Shown here piece by piece: positions 1 through 6,970 of a stretch of 10,385 bases of DNA. How positions within the stretch are numbered: position 1 is the stretch's first letter; each line of letters begins with the position of its first letter. The notes beneath the pieces were generated by a model. The model ran no database searches and was not told the DNA's origin. It was given only the letters and a program-made list of their open reading frames with translations. Source of the stretch: an uncultured Pseudomonadota bacterium (GTDB lineage Bacteria; Myxococcota_A; UBA9042; CAIXZC01); assembly GCA_937876385.1 (NCBI GenBank), contig CALFHQ010000808.1, forward strand, positions 1 to 10,385, given 5' to 3'. The position numbers and the translations under genes are program-made.

Positions 1-1203
1 TCCCTGCTGGAGGCCGACTCGTCTATCCCGGAAGAGGTCGTCAAGCGCATCGCAGATTCCGTTCCTCCCCACGAGCGAAGGGGCCCCCCACCCGGTGCTT
101 CTAGCCGGGAACAGGGGAGAGTTCCGTTCCCCCCGGGGCCGTCCGATACCGAGGTCCGAGGGGAGATGGCCTCTCCGCAGTTCTCTTTTGAGACCAACAA
201 TCCCACGCGCTATTGGATGGGGATCCGCACGGCTGTGCTGCGGCCGGACGATCCTCGCCCCAAACCGATTATCGTGCTGGCCGAATCCGACACGCTGTTT
301 GGTTCCGGGCTCTTCTGGGATCCCTTTCCCTGGATTGTGGGCGTTCTCGGCTTTCTGGCCATCTCCCTTCTGCTGTGGTTGCCCATGACGAAGCACCTGG
401 TAGGGGTCATCGGCCGCATCACCAAAGCGACTGAGAGAATGGCCCACGGAGAATTCGACATCAAGCTGGAGGAGAATCGTTCCGATGAGTTGGGGCGCCT
501 GAGTCGCTCCATCAACCACATGGCCCGTCGCCTGGACGGGTACATCACGGGTCAAAAGCGCTTCCTGGGCGACATAGCACATGAACTGGCGTCTCCCATC
601 GCCCGCCTGCAGATGGCTCTGGGCATTCTGGAGCACCACGCCTCCCCCGAGGACGAGAAGCGGGTGAAGAGAGCCTTGGAAGAGGTAGGCAACCTGTCGG
701 ATCTGGTGAACGAGTTGCTCTCCTTTACCCGCGCCGAGGTCTCCGGCAAGCAGATGGAGTTGGAAACCACGTGGATTCGTGAGGTCGTCAACACGGCCGC
801 GGCTAGAGAGGGGAAGGGGGAGGTCGAGTTCACCATTGGGGTTGCCGATGACCTCACCGCCCTGGCGGTTCCGGAGTTGCTGGCGCGAGCGCTGAGCAAT
901 ATCCTCCGAAACGCCGTTCGCTACGCGGGCACCAGCGGTCCAATCGAGATTGTCTCTCGAATCGAGGGTGAGAAAGTCTTCCTCGAAGTGATGGATTCAG
1001 GACCCGGTGTGCAGGAGGAAGAGTTGGGGAACCTCTTCAAGCCGTTCTTCCGGGCCGAAGCGTCTCGAAGTCGAGATACAGGTGGCGTGGGGCTGGGGCT
1101 GGCCATCGTGGAGACCTGCGTGCAGGCATGCCGAGGGAGTGTGACAGCCCGCAACCGGGAAGGCCGAGGATTTGTCGTGACTCTGGTTTTGAAGAAGGGC
1201 TGA
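1..1203 (+). CDS. CpxA-like sensor histidine kinase, 5'-truncated by window edge
   Basis: The frame is open from base 1 to the TGA at 1201, giving 400 residues, so the real start lies upstream and the ATG at 166 is only internal. About 110 residues of presumed extracytoplasmic sensor domain, with a Pro-rich stretch, are followed by one strongly hydrophobic segment (in-window residues ~111-128), a HAMP linker (~129-182), and a HisKA domain whose H-box IAHELASPIARLQ has the phosphoacceptor His at in-window residue 194. The catalytic domain has an N-box (NILRNAV), a G1 box (DSGPG), an F-box (FKPFF) and a G2 box (GGVGLGL). All kinase motifs look intact. The H-box wording and domain order resemble CpxA, an inner-membrane kinase for envelope stress that phosphorylates an OmpR-family regulator. 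A partner regulator is expected upstream, outside the window. The CpxA likeness is inference; the histidine kinase call is secure. Confidence 0.93.
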   Translation, partial: SLLEADSSIPEEVVKRIADSVPPHERRGPPPGASSREQGRVPFPPGPSDTEVRGEMASPQFSFETNNPTRYWMGIRTAVLRPDDPRPKPIIVLAESDTLFGSGLFWDPFPWIVGVLGFLAISLLLWLPMTKHLVGVIGRITKATERMAHGEFDIKLEENRSDELGRLSRSINHMARRLDGYITGQKRFLGDIAHELASPIARLQMALGILEHHASPEDEKRVKRALEEVGNLSDLVNELLSFTRAEVSGKQMELETTWIREVVNTAAAREGKGEVEFTIGVADDLTALAVPELLARALSNILRNAVRYAGTSGPIEIVSRIEGEKVFLEVMDSGPGVQEEELGNLFKPFFRAEASRSRDTGGVGLGLAIVETCVQACRGSVTARNREGRGFVVTLVLKKG

Positions 1204-1222
1204 CTGCTCTCCCCAGCGGAAC
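1201..1222 (+). repeat. Left copy of 22-bp imperfect direct repeat
   Basis: This stretch matches 2748-2769 at 19 of 22 positions; the three differences are all transitions. The exact core is the 13-mer CTCTCCCCAGCGG (1207-1219). It begins on the stop codon of the left-hand kinase. With the other copy it brackets the carboxyltransferase gene and its promoter. A 13-bp exact match somewhere in 10 kb of GC-rich DNA can arise by chance; the position of the two copies is what makes it notable. Confidence 0.5.
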
Positions 1223-1292
1223 TCGGTCCCCAAGGGGACGTGATTCAAATCGACGAGAAGCGGCGTCGTTGGGCTGCGCGAGCCCCATACGA

Positions 1293-1320
1293 TTGACACC
1301 GATCATCCGGAAGCTATAGG
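1293..1320 (+). promoter_or_regulatory. Sigma-70-type promoter of the carboxyltransferase gene
   Basis: A perfect -35 hexamer TTGACA (1293-1298) is followed after 16 bp by TATAGG (1315-1320, four of six matches to TATAAT). A transcript would start near 1327, leaving a leader of about 70 nt before the ATG at 1400. This also argues against the in-frame TTG at 1325 as translation start, since it would lie at or before the transcript start. The rest of the 1204-1399 gap holds no gene and no clear terminator for the upstream kinase; the inverted repeat GTCCCC-AA-GGGGAC at 1226-1239 has too short a loop and no T-tract. Confidence 0.5.
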
Positions 1321-1399
1321 GTACTTGTGGGGAGACAATGGAGTTTCCGGGCCTTGGACGAAAACCCCGATGCCAACCGCAGACACGGGAGTCATGACA

Positions 1400-2746
1400 A
1401 TGAAGCAGAAGATAGAGTTCACCGACACGATTTTGCGGGACGCACATCAGTCCCTTATTGCCACCAGGATGGGTATTGAGGACATGCTGCCTGCCCTGGA
1501 GCTCCTGGACAAGGCCGGCTACTGGTCCCTGGAGGTTTGGGGAGGCGCCACCTTCGATGTCTGCATGCGATTCCTGAATGAAGATCCATGGGAGCGGCTC
1601 CGAGTGCTCAGGAGGAAGCTTCCCAACACCAGACTTCAGATGCTGCTGAGGGGCCAGAACATCCTGGGCTACCGGCACTACGCAGATGATCTGCTTGAGG
1701 CGTTCATTGGCCAGGCTGTGGCCAACGGCGTAGACGTCTTCAGGGTCTTTGATGCCCTCAATGACATCGAGAATGTGAAGACGGCCATGAACATGGCCAA
1801 AGATGCAGGTGCCATCGTGGAGGGGGCCATCTCCTACACAATCAGCCCTGTCCATAGTGTCCAGGGTTTCGTCGACTATGGCGCAGCCCTGGCGGCGGAA
1901 GGGGCAGACATGATCTGCATCAAGGACATGGCAGGCATCCTCTCTCCAGGAGATGCGACGGTTCTAGTCGGGGCCTTGAGGGAGCGCTGCCAATTGCCTG
2001 TTCATCTTCACTGCCACTCGGCCAGCGGCATGGCGGAGCTCAGCTACATGTCCGGCGTGAACGCGGGGGCGGCGCATCTGGATACCGCTCTCTCCCCCTT
2101 CGCCTCCGGCTGCAGCCAGCCCTCCACAGAGAGCATGGAGACCGCCCTGGCCAGCCTGGGCTTTGAGAGCGGTCTGGATATGGACATGGTGTTCCAGGCA
2201 GCAGAGCACTTCAAAGGGGTCGCCGAGAAGTACCAGGAGATAAGAAACCCCAGAGCGGATCGGGTGGACAACACCGCCCTGAAGCATCAGATCCCCGGGG
2301 GGATGCTCTCGAACATGCTCAGCATGCTGGAGATGCAGAAGGCCAGCGGGAGAATGGATGAGGTACTTGTGGAGGTCACCCAAGTCAGGAAGGATCTGGG
2401 TTACCCCCCCCTGGTTACCCCCAGCTCTCAGATTGTGGGGGTCCAGGCTGTCACCAATGTGCTGACAGGGAAGCGCTACGGATTCATATCCAAAGAAGTA
2501 AGAGAGTGGGTGAAGGGGAACTACGGGAACCCGCCTGCACCCATGGATCCAGAGTTGGTAAAGAAGGTACTGGGAAGCGAGGGGAGCATAGCTCATGGCC
2601 GGGCTGCAGACAGGCTGGAACCCGAGATGCCGGGCGCCCTTGAGCATGTTGCATCCTTTGGGGGCAGCAGAGAGGATGCCATCTCCTATGCCCTGTTTCC
2701 CCGGGTTGCTGAGGACTTCTTCTCCAAGAGAGGGCAGACCAAGTAG
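1400..2746 (+). CDS. Biotin-dependent carboxyltransferase subunit (5S / OadA / PycB type), no biotinyl domain
   Basis: This 448-residue protein belongs to the HMGL-like TIM-barrel carboxyltransferases, which move CO2 between carboxybiotin and an oxo-acid (oxaloacetate/pyruvate; the 5S subunit of methylmalonyl-CoA carboxytransferase does the same). Family signatures: FTDTILRDAHQSL at residues 7-19, with D14 the expected metal ligand; CIKDMAG at 173-179, with K175 the expected carbamylated lysine; and the metal-binding HLHCHSASG at 202-210. The C-terminal half, including HQIPGGMLSNM from 296, matches the conserved carboxylase domain of this family. The AMKM-type biotin domain of full-length OadA (about 590 residues) is absent, so biotin must sit on a separate carrier encoded elsewhere. 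I chose ATG 1400 because GGGAG (1387-1391) lies 8 nt upstream; ATG 1394 is possible but crowds that site. Arginine codons are 15 of 25 AGA/AGG, unlike all neighbours. It looks monocistronic. Confidence 0.9.
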   Translation: MKQKIEFTDTILRDAHQSLIATRMGIEDMLPALELLDKAGYWSLEVWGGATFDVCMRFLNEDPWERLRVLRRKLPNTRLQMLLRGQNILGYRHYADDLLEAFIGQAVANGVDVFRVFDALNDIENVKTAMNMAKDAGAIVEGAISYTISPVHSVQGFVDYGAALAAEGADMICIKDMAGILSPGDATVLVGALRERCQLPVHLHCHSASGMAELSYMSGVNAGAAHLDTALSPFASGCSQPSTESMETALASLGFESGLDMDMVFQAAEHFKGVAEKYQEIRNPRADRVDNTALKHQIPGGMLSNMLSMLEMQKASGRMDEVLVEVTQVRKDLGYPPLVTPSSQIVGVQAVTNVLTGKRYGFISKEVREWVKGNYGNPPAPMDPELVKKVLGSEGSIAHGRAADRLEPEMPGALEHVASFGGSREDAISYALFPRVAEDFFSKRGQTK

Positions 2747-2747
2747 G

Positions 2748-2769
2748 TGATTACTCTCCCCAGCGGGAC
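2748..2769 (+). repeat. Right copy of 22-bp imperfect direct repeat
   Basis: This is the partner of 1201-1222, with core CTCTCCCCAGCGG at 2754-2766. It starts 2 bp after the carboxyltransferase TAG and overlaps the stop and last codons of the convergent lipoprotein gene. Joining the two copies by removing the DNA between them would leave the kinase TGA next to the lipoprotein stop with both reading frames intact. Confidence 0.5.
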
Positions 2770-4412
2770 ACATCGGCGACGATTTCGCAGTCGATGAACT
2801 TGGCCCCGGCCGGGTTCTTGAAGGGGGAGTTGCAGTACTCCAGGAACATCGTCACCCCTTCCACCTGAATTCCCTGCGAGGAGCCGTGGGGGCGAATATC
2901 CCCACCACCGTACTCTCCGTCGGGGATGGATTCGTCCCAGAGGTCCCAGTTGGGCCACGGGGTGAACTCCTCCACCGCCTGCAACCAATGCTTCTGGACC
3001 AGGCGAGCCTCGTCTGCGTTGAGGGGGTATCCCAAAGCCGCGGCCTTGACCAGGAGGAGGGCCATGTCTCGATTCCAGTCCTGGTCGCTCGCCCCAGGTT
3101 CCTGGCTGTTGTCAGAGAGGTAATTGTTCATTCGTGCGGTGAACCCCTTGAGCAGGCTGTAGGCGATGACGGGGTAGCCGTAGACCAGGGCGTTGCCCAG
3201 GGCTGCCATGTGGTAATCCCACACGATGGGGTAGTTGTAGTAGTGGATACTGGGCGCCACCATGTCGTAGACAGTGGGATAGCCCTGGCCGCAGTCGTTG
3301 GTGCGAGGTTCCTGATAGGCGATGAGGTCCGTCGCCAGACGAGCGGCGCATTCATTGTCGTCTCCGACCCCCATGTACTCGGTGTAGCTTCCCAGGTCCT
3401 CTTCGGTGACCAGCCGGGGTGTGCCGTCGGCGTCCTTGGTTCGAATGTTGTAATCGTGGTCCACGATGTCCTTGTTGAATCCGACCATATAGTCGAGGGT
3501 CTCCTGGCAGGCGTCACGGACCCAATCGTAGGGAGCGTCCGCTATTACGTATGGCAGGAAGGTAGTGGTTCGAACGATGGCACAGACGTCGTCTTTGCTT
3601 CGCATGTTGGTGACCCAGATGCTGCCCCAGGTGGGGTTCTCGGGCCAGGCGAACTTGTTGGCGTTCCAGCCGTGTTCCTCGACGTAGGTCTGGTGGAACT
3701 CCATGATCTTGGTTCGTCCGTCATCCTGCCAGGTCTCCTCGTCCATGACGCACTGGTTGTCGTTGGGGAAGACGGCTCTGGCCATGAGGAACGGAGCGGG
3801 GTCGTCGTCTCCCCACCGGAATCCCTTCACCGAGGCGGTGAGTCCTTTGCAGTATTGCTCGGCGACCTTGCACACCGTCCAATCGCCAGTAAGTGCACAC
3901 CCGTTCATGGCTTCAGTCAGCACCTTCGAACCTGGAATCCACATGTTGTGATCCCCGCCGACCTGCTGCAAGGTCACGACGCCGTCGGCCTTGACGGCGT
4001 GAATGTCGTTGTACCAGGCGAGGAAATCATCTTGTCCCGAGGAGGCGTCCACCCCCGTGCTGGTGCGGAGAATCCAGCGAAACCAGTCCACATCCTTCCA
4101 CAGGCCGGTGACTGACCGGGTGAAGGCTTCCACTTCGGCGTCGGGAATCGGTTCCCCCTTAGCCGGGCGGGTGTATTCAAAGGGCAGGGCTCTGGGAGGG
4201 AATGCTGCCTGGACATCCGCATCACCTTCCCAGAGGTCGTCGTCAAGGTCGCCTTGCTGATCCAACTCCGCGCCTGGAACCACGTCCAGCGAAGTCTGAT
4301 CGACACCTATGTCGGCGACGTCCTGCGCCTCTGGTTTCGAGTTCGAACTCTGGCTGCAGCCCGCCAGGGCCAGAAGAAGCAACAAGGTCAACGTAGACGC
4401 AACAGACTTCAT
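2751..4412 (-). CDS. Cysteine-rich predicted lipoprotein of unknown function
   Basis: This is a 553-residue exported lipoprotein. The signal peptide has a short basic start (MKSVAS), a Leu-rich core and the lipobox LALAGC with C19 as the lipidated residue. Next comes a low-complexity, Asp-rich linker (~26-60), a common surface tether in deltaproteobacterial lipoproteins, then a large globular domain rich in Trp and Tyr. The mature domain has ten cysteines besides C19, an even number that fits up to five disulfides in an oxidising compartment. I recognise no enzyme family or catalytic motif. ATG 4412 is chosen because it starts the signal peptide and has GGAGGG (4423-4418) 5 nt upstream; the open frame extends to 4505 but upstream residues would bury the signal. 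Its stop converges on the carboxyltransferase stop with 4 bp between. It lies 85 bp downstream of the pilus ATPase gene and has its own candidate promoter. Confidence 0.85.
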   Translation of the reverse strand: MKSVASTLTLLLLLALAGCSQSSNSKPEAQDVADIGVDQTSLDVVPGAELDQQGDLDDDLWEGDADVQAAFPPRALPFEYTRPAKGEPIPDAEVEAFTRSVTGLWKDVDWFRWILRTSTGVDASSGQDDFLAWYNDIHAVKADGVVTLQQVGGDHNMWIPGSKVLTEAMNGCALTGDWTVCKVAEQYCKGLTASVKGFRWGDDDPAPFLMARAVFPNDNQCVMDEETWQDDGRTKIMEFHQTYVEEHGWNANKFAWPENPTWGSIWVTNMRSKDDVCAIVRTTTFLPYVIADAPYDWVRDACQETLDYMVGFNKDIVDHDYNIRTKDADGTPRLVTEEDLGSYTEYMGVGDDNECAARLATDLIAYQEPRTNDCGQGYPTVYDMVAPSIHYYNYPIVWDYHMAALGNALVYGYPVIAYSLLKGFTARMNNYLSDNSQEPGASDQDWNRDMALLLVKAAALGYPLNADEARLVQKHWLQAVEEFTPWPNWDLWDESIPDGEYGGGDIRPHGSSQGIQVEGVTMFLEYCNSPFKNPAGAKFIDCEIVADVSRWGE

Positions 4413-4441
4413 GGGAGCCCTCCAGTACAAGGTTCTGCTTG

Positions 4442-4470
4442 ATGATAGCTTCCAGGAGGCAGTGAGTCGA
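4442..4470 (-). promoter_or_regulatory. Candidate promoter of the lipoprotein gene
   Basis: Reading the minus strand, TCGACT (4470-4465, four of six matches to TTGACA) is followed after 17 bp by TATCAT (4447-4442, five of six matches to TATAAT). A start near 4435 would give a short leader of roughly 23 nt carrying the GGAGGG ribosome-binding site. It lies in the 85-bp gap after the ATPase gene (4413-4497), suggesting the lipoprotein can be expressed on its own. No terminator hairpin was seen in the gap, so read-through from the ATPase gene is also possible. Confidence 0.4.
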
Positions 4471-4497
4471 GAGTAGAAGTCGCCTGCGAGGACTTGG

Positions 4498-6762
4498 TCA
4501 GTCACCGGCTGCGGCGAGGACCTGGCTCAAGTCCGTGTGCCCCTCGAGGCACTTCAAGATGCCGTCTTGAGCCAGGGTTCGCATCCCCGACTCCAGGGCC
4601 AGCTTGCGCACTTCGGCGACGGTCGCCTTTCGAAGAATGGCGCCGATGATGGCCTCATTGTTGACGAGGACTTCGTGGATGGCGAGTCGCCCTTTGTAGC
4701 CGGTGTGGTTGCAGACGTTGCATCCTTTCCCTTCGTAGACCACGGGGTTGCTCTCGGGGTCCAGCTCCGGAACGGGAACGCCATGGAAGTGGGAGCGCAA
4801 GGTCTTGAGTTCTTCCGGCTCGAGGGGCCGAGGGGTCTTGCAGTTGGCGCAGACGCGCTTGACCAGTCGTTGAGCAATGATTCCCAGCAGTGCGTCGGAG
4901 AAGCTGAAGGGGTCCAAACCCATATCGAGAAGTCTGGTGATGGTCTCCGGAGCGTTGTTGGTGTGGAGCGTCGAGAACACGAGGTGACCCGTGAGGGAAG
5001 CCTCGACTCCAATGTGTGCGGTCTCCTGGTCACGCATTTCCCCAACCATGATGACATCGGGGTCGGCTCGCAGGAAAGCGCGCATGGCGTTGGCGAAGGT
5101 GAACCCGATGCGGGGGTTCACCTGCACCTGGCGAAGCCCCTTCTGGGAGATTTCGATGGGGTCCTCTGCCGTCCAGATCTTGCGCTCCTCGGTGTTGATG
5201 GAGCCTAAGAGGGAGTGAAGGGTGGTGGTTTTCCCCGATCCGGTGGGCCCCACGGCGAGAATCAGCCCATAGGGTTGGCGGCTCACATGTTGCACCGCTT
5301 CGAGGTTCTTCTTTGAGAATCCCATCTGAGCCACCGGAAGGGGCTTTCCAGCGGCGAGGATTCGCATGACAACGTCTTCGTCCCCTTCCCCGGTGGGGAG
5401 TATCGCCACTCGAAGTTCGATTTTGCGGTTTCCCAACTGGTAGGTAATCTTTCCGTCCTGGGGGCGTCGCCGCTCGGCGATGTCGAGTCCTGCCATGATC
5501 TTCACACGGGAGGTCACCTGGGCTCTCATGACGGACGGGAGTTCCTTGTAGGTGCTGCACGCACCATCCACACGAAAGCGGATTCGCAAGGGGTCGTCAG
5601 AGCCGAAGGGCTCGATGTGAATGTCGGAAGCTCCCTGGCGAAATGCGTCGATGATGATGCGGTTGATGAGCTGCACCACCGCATCCTCGTCCCCTTCGTC
5701 CGCCTTGTCTGCCTCCTCGGCCATTCGAGCATCCTCGGTGGATTCGAGGAAGGGCTCGATGTAACTCTCAATCTGTCCGGCGGTGGCGATGACCTCGTGA
5801 ATGCGCTTGCCCACGGAAAACTGCAGCATGTCAATGGCTTCAAGGGCCAGAGGGTCGCTTAGAGCGATGTAGAGGTTCTTCTCGTCGCTGAAGTAGGGAA
5901 ACAGCCTGTACCGCTCCACCAGGACGGCCGGTACTTCGGCCACCGCATCAGTTCGGATGTCGGTCTTGTCAAGGTCAATGAATGGGATGCGGAATTTCTG
6001 AGCGAGGGTCTTTGCGATGTCATGGTCGGACACCACCCCGAGTTCGACGAGAACCTGTCCCAACCGCTTTCCTTTGCGGTTCTTCTGCTCCGCCAGCGCT
6101 CGCTCGATATCTTCCTCAGTGGCGATCCCCTCGGACACGAGGAGTTCTCCGAGGCGCATCATCTTGCCTCCGATGTGCCCGTCGGATTGCCGGGCAGCTA
6201 CCCGTTCAAGCTGTTCTGGAGTCGCTACTCCCTGCTCTGCGAGGATGTCTCCCAGGCGGGCCGCTCGGTGCTTGGACTGGACCCCCAACCCCTTCTCCAG
6301 ATGTTCGGACTTTATCAGTCGCTCCCTCAAGAGCAGCTGCCCGAGGGGGGTTCGGTCTCGAACAGAGCGAAGCCCCTTTGCAAAGAAGAAGAACTCAAGA
6401 AATGGGCTCTGGGTGGACATGGGCCAAGCGTAGAACCCGACCTCGTGGGACGCCGCGTCGGTCAATGCATTGACGGCGAATCGTTCGCCATCGACGGTGG
6501 CGACGTCAAAAATCTGGACCCCCGTCTGGGGTTGCACGGTGTCGGGGCCAGCGCGATGTACGGCGATGTAGGAGACCTCCGTAGCCGATACAATGCGGGA
6601 ACGTTCGTGCTTTTCTCCGGGGGCATGATTGCGAGAGAGCGTTACATCGAATTGGGCGGCCATGGGCGCAAACTCGCTCATGGTTCCAATGAGCCTCTTT
6701 CCATTCACGAGGCCGAGGGTGACGACACCAATTCCTTGCGTAAACGTCCGCTTCTTGAGCAT
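4498..6762 (-). CDS. GspE/PilB-family secretion or type IV pilus assembly ATPase with tandem MshEN-like repeats
   Basis: This 754-residue hexameric AAA-like ATPase family member powers pilus or pseudopilus assembly at the inner-membrane base. Core motifs: Walker A GPTGSGKTT (505-513), Asp box EDPIEI (533-538), Walker B DVIMVGE (569-575), His box GHLVFSTLH (592-600) and the zinc tetracysteine C638, C641, C681, C684 found in PilB/GspE but not in PilT. The N-terminal ~135 residues are extra, apparently two small beta-rich modules. Residues 139-256 hold four 24-residue repeats (from 139, 169, 203 and 233) that match the MshEN c-di-GMP-binding motif. The usual N-terminal E-type domain follows, then an acidic linker (~341-360). 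The start is ATG 6762, with GGAGG 5 nt upstream; the frame opens earlier (6873) but lacks such a site. No pilC, pilT or gsp genes are adjacent, so pilus and type II secretion roles cannot be separated and I give no symbol. Confidence 0.93.
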   Translation of the reverse strand: MLKKRTFTQGIGVVTLGLVNGKRLIGTMSEFAPMAAQFDVTLSRNHAPGEKHERSRIVSATEVSYIAVHRAGPDTVQPQTGVQIFDVATVDGERFAVNALTDAASHEVGFYAWPMSTQSPFLEFFFFAKGLRSVRDRTPLGQLLLRERLIKSEHLEKGLGVQSKHRAARLGDILAEQGVATPEQLERVAARQSDGHIGGKMMRLGELLVSEGIATEEDIERALAEQKNRKGKRLGQVLVELGVVSDHDIAKTLAQKFRIPFIDLDKTDIRTDAVAEVPAVLVERYRLFPYFSDEKNLYIALSDPLALEAIDMLQFSVGKRIHEVIATAGQIESYIEPFLESTEDARMAEEADKADEGDEDAVVQLINRIIIDAFRQGASDIHIEPFGSDDPLRIRFRVDGACSTYKELPSVMRAQVTSRVKIMAGLDIAERRRPQDGKITYQLGNRKIELRVAILPTGEGDEDVVMRILAAGKPLPVAQMGFSKKNLEAVQHVSRQPYGLILAVGPTGSGKTTTLHSLLGSINTEERKIWTAEDPIEISQKGLRQVQVNPRIGFTFANAMRAFLRADPDVIMVGEMRDQETAHIGVEASLTGHLVFSTLHTNNAPETITRLLDMGLDPFSFSDALLGIIAQRLVKRVCANCKTPRPLEPEELKTLRSHFHGVPVPELDPESNPVVYEGKGCNVCNHTGYKGRLAIHEVLVNNEAIIGAILRKATVAEVRKLALESGMRTLAQDGILKCLEGHTDLSQVLAAAGD

Positions 6763-6970
6763 TCTGTCCTCCAAACACCGGGGGGGAGTCCAACCCAGGC
6801 AATGAGCGTCCCCGAGCATTGCCATCCTGTCAACAAATGTCTCACCGCAAGGCTTTGGACTGCGCCCTTGCAATTGGTTGAATTTCGAGGGATTCTAGGA
6901 AGACGGTGCAGAAGTACGAGGCCCCGATCAGGAGCGCAAAGACGACCTCATAGGAAAACCAGGAGGAATC
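6763..6970. promoter_or_regulatory. Divergent intergenic region between the ATPase and the hybrid kinase operon
   Basis: These 208 bp must carry the leftward promoter for the ATPase gene and the rightward promoter for the kinase operon. The visible certain elements are two ribosome-binding sites: GGAGG for the ATPase (minus strand, 6772-6768) and AGGAGG (6961-6966), 4 nt before the kinase GTG. A perfect TTGACA lies on the minus strand at 6833-6828, but no convincing -10 follows it. On the plus strand TTGCAA (6868-6873), 17 bp, GATTCT (6891-6896) is a weak match. No RNA gene or strong palindromic operator was seen. Confidence 0.45.

Noticed and set aside
1226..1239. Inverted repeat GTCCCC-AA-GGGGAC after the left kinase gene as a terminator
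   Set aside because: The loop is only 2 nt and no T-tract follows, so it does not look like an intrinsic terminator.
1325..1399. TTG 1325 as an upstream start for the carboxyltransferase
   Set aside because: It lies at the predicted transcript start, lacks a ribosome site, and the added residues do not resemble the family N-terminus, which begins close to MKQKIEF.
1037..1855. 272-codon minus-strand open frame across the kinase/carboxyltransferase junction
   Set aside because: It is antisense to two well-supported genes and shows no family features; only the short FRWGE stretch is discussed as a possible remnant.
2886..4115. 409-codon open frame on the plus strand
   Set aside because: It is antisense to the lipoprotein gene, whose signal peptide, ribosome site and composition are convincing; the antisense protein is low-complexity and rich in Val, Gly and His with no motif.
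6828..6833. Perfect TTGACA on the minus strand upstream of the ATPase gene
   Set aside because: No -10 hexamer with more than two or three matches lies 16-18 bp downstream, so it is noted in the intergenic entry but not called as a promoter.
6855..6872. Sigma-54-like sequence TTGG...TTGCA upstream of the hybrid kinase
   Set aside because: The GG and GC dinucleotides are separated by 11 bp instead of the strict 10, and the rest of the -24 element does not match.
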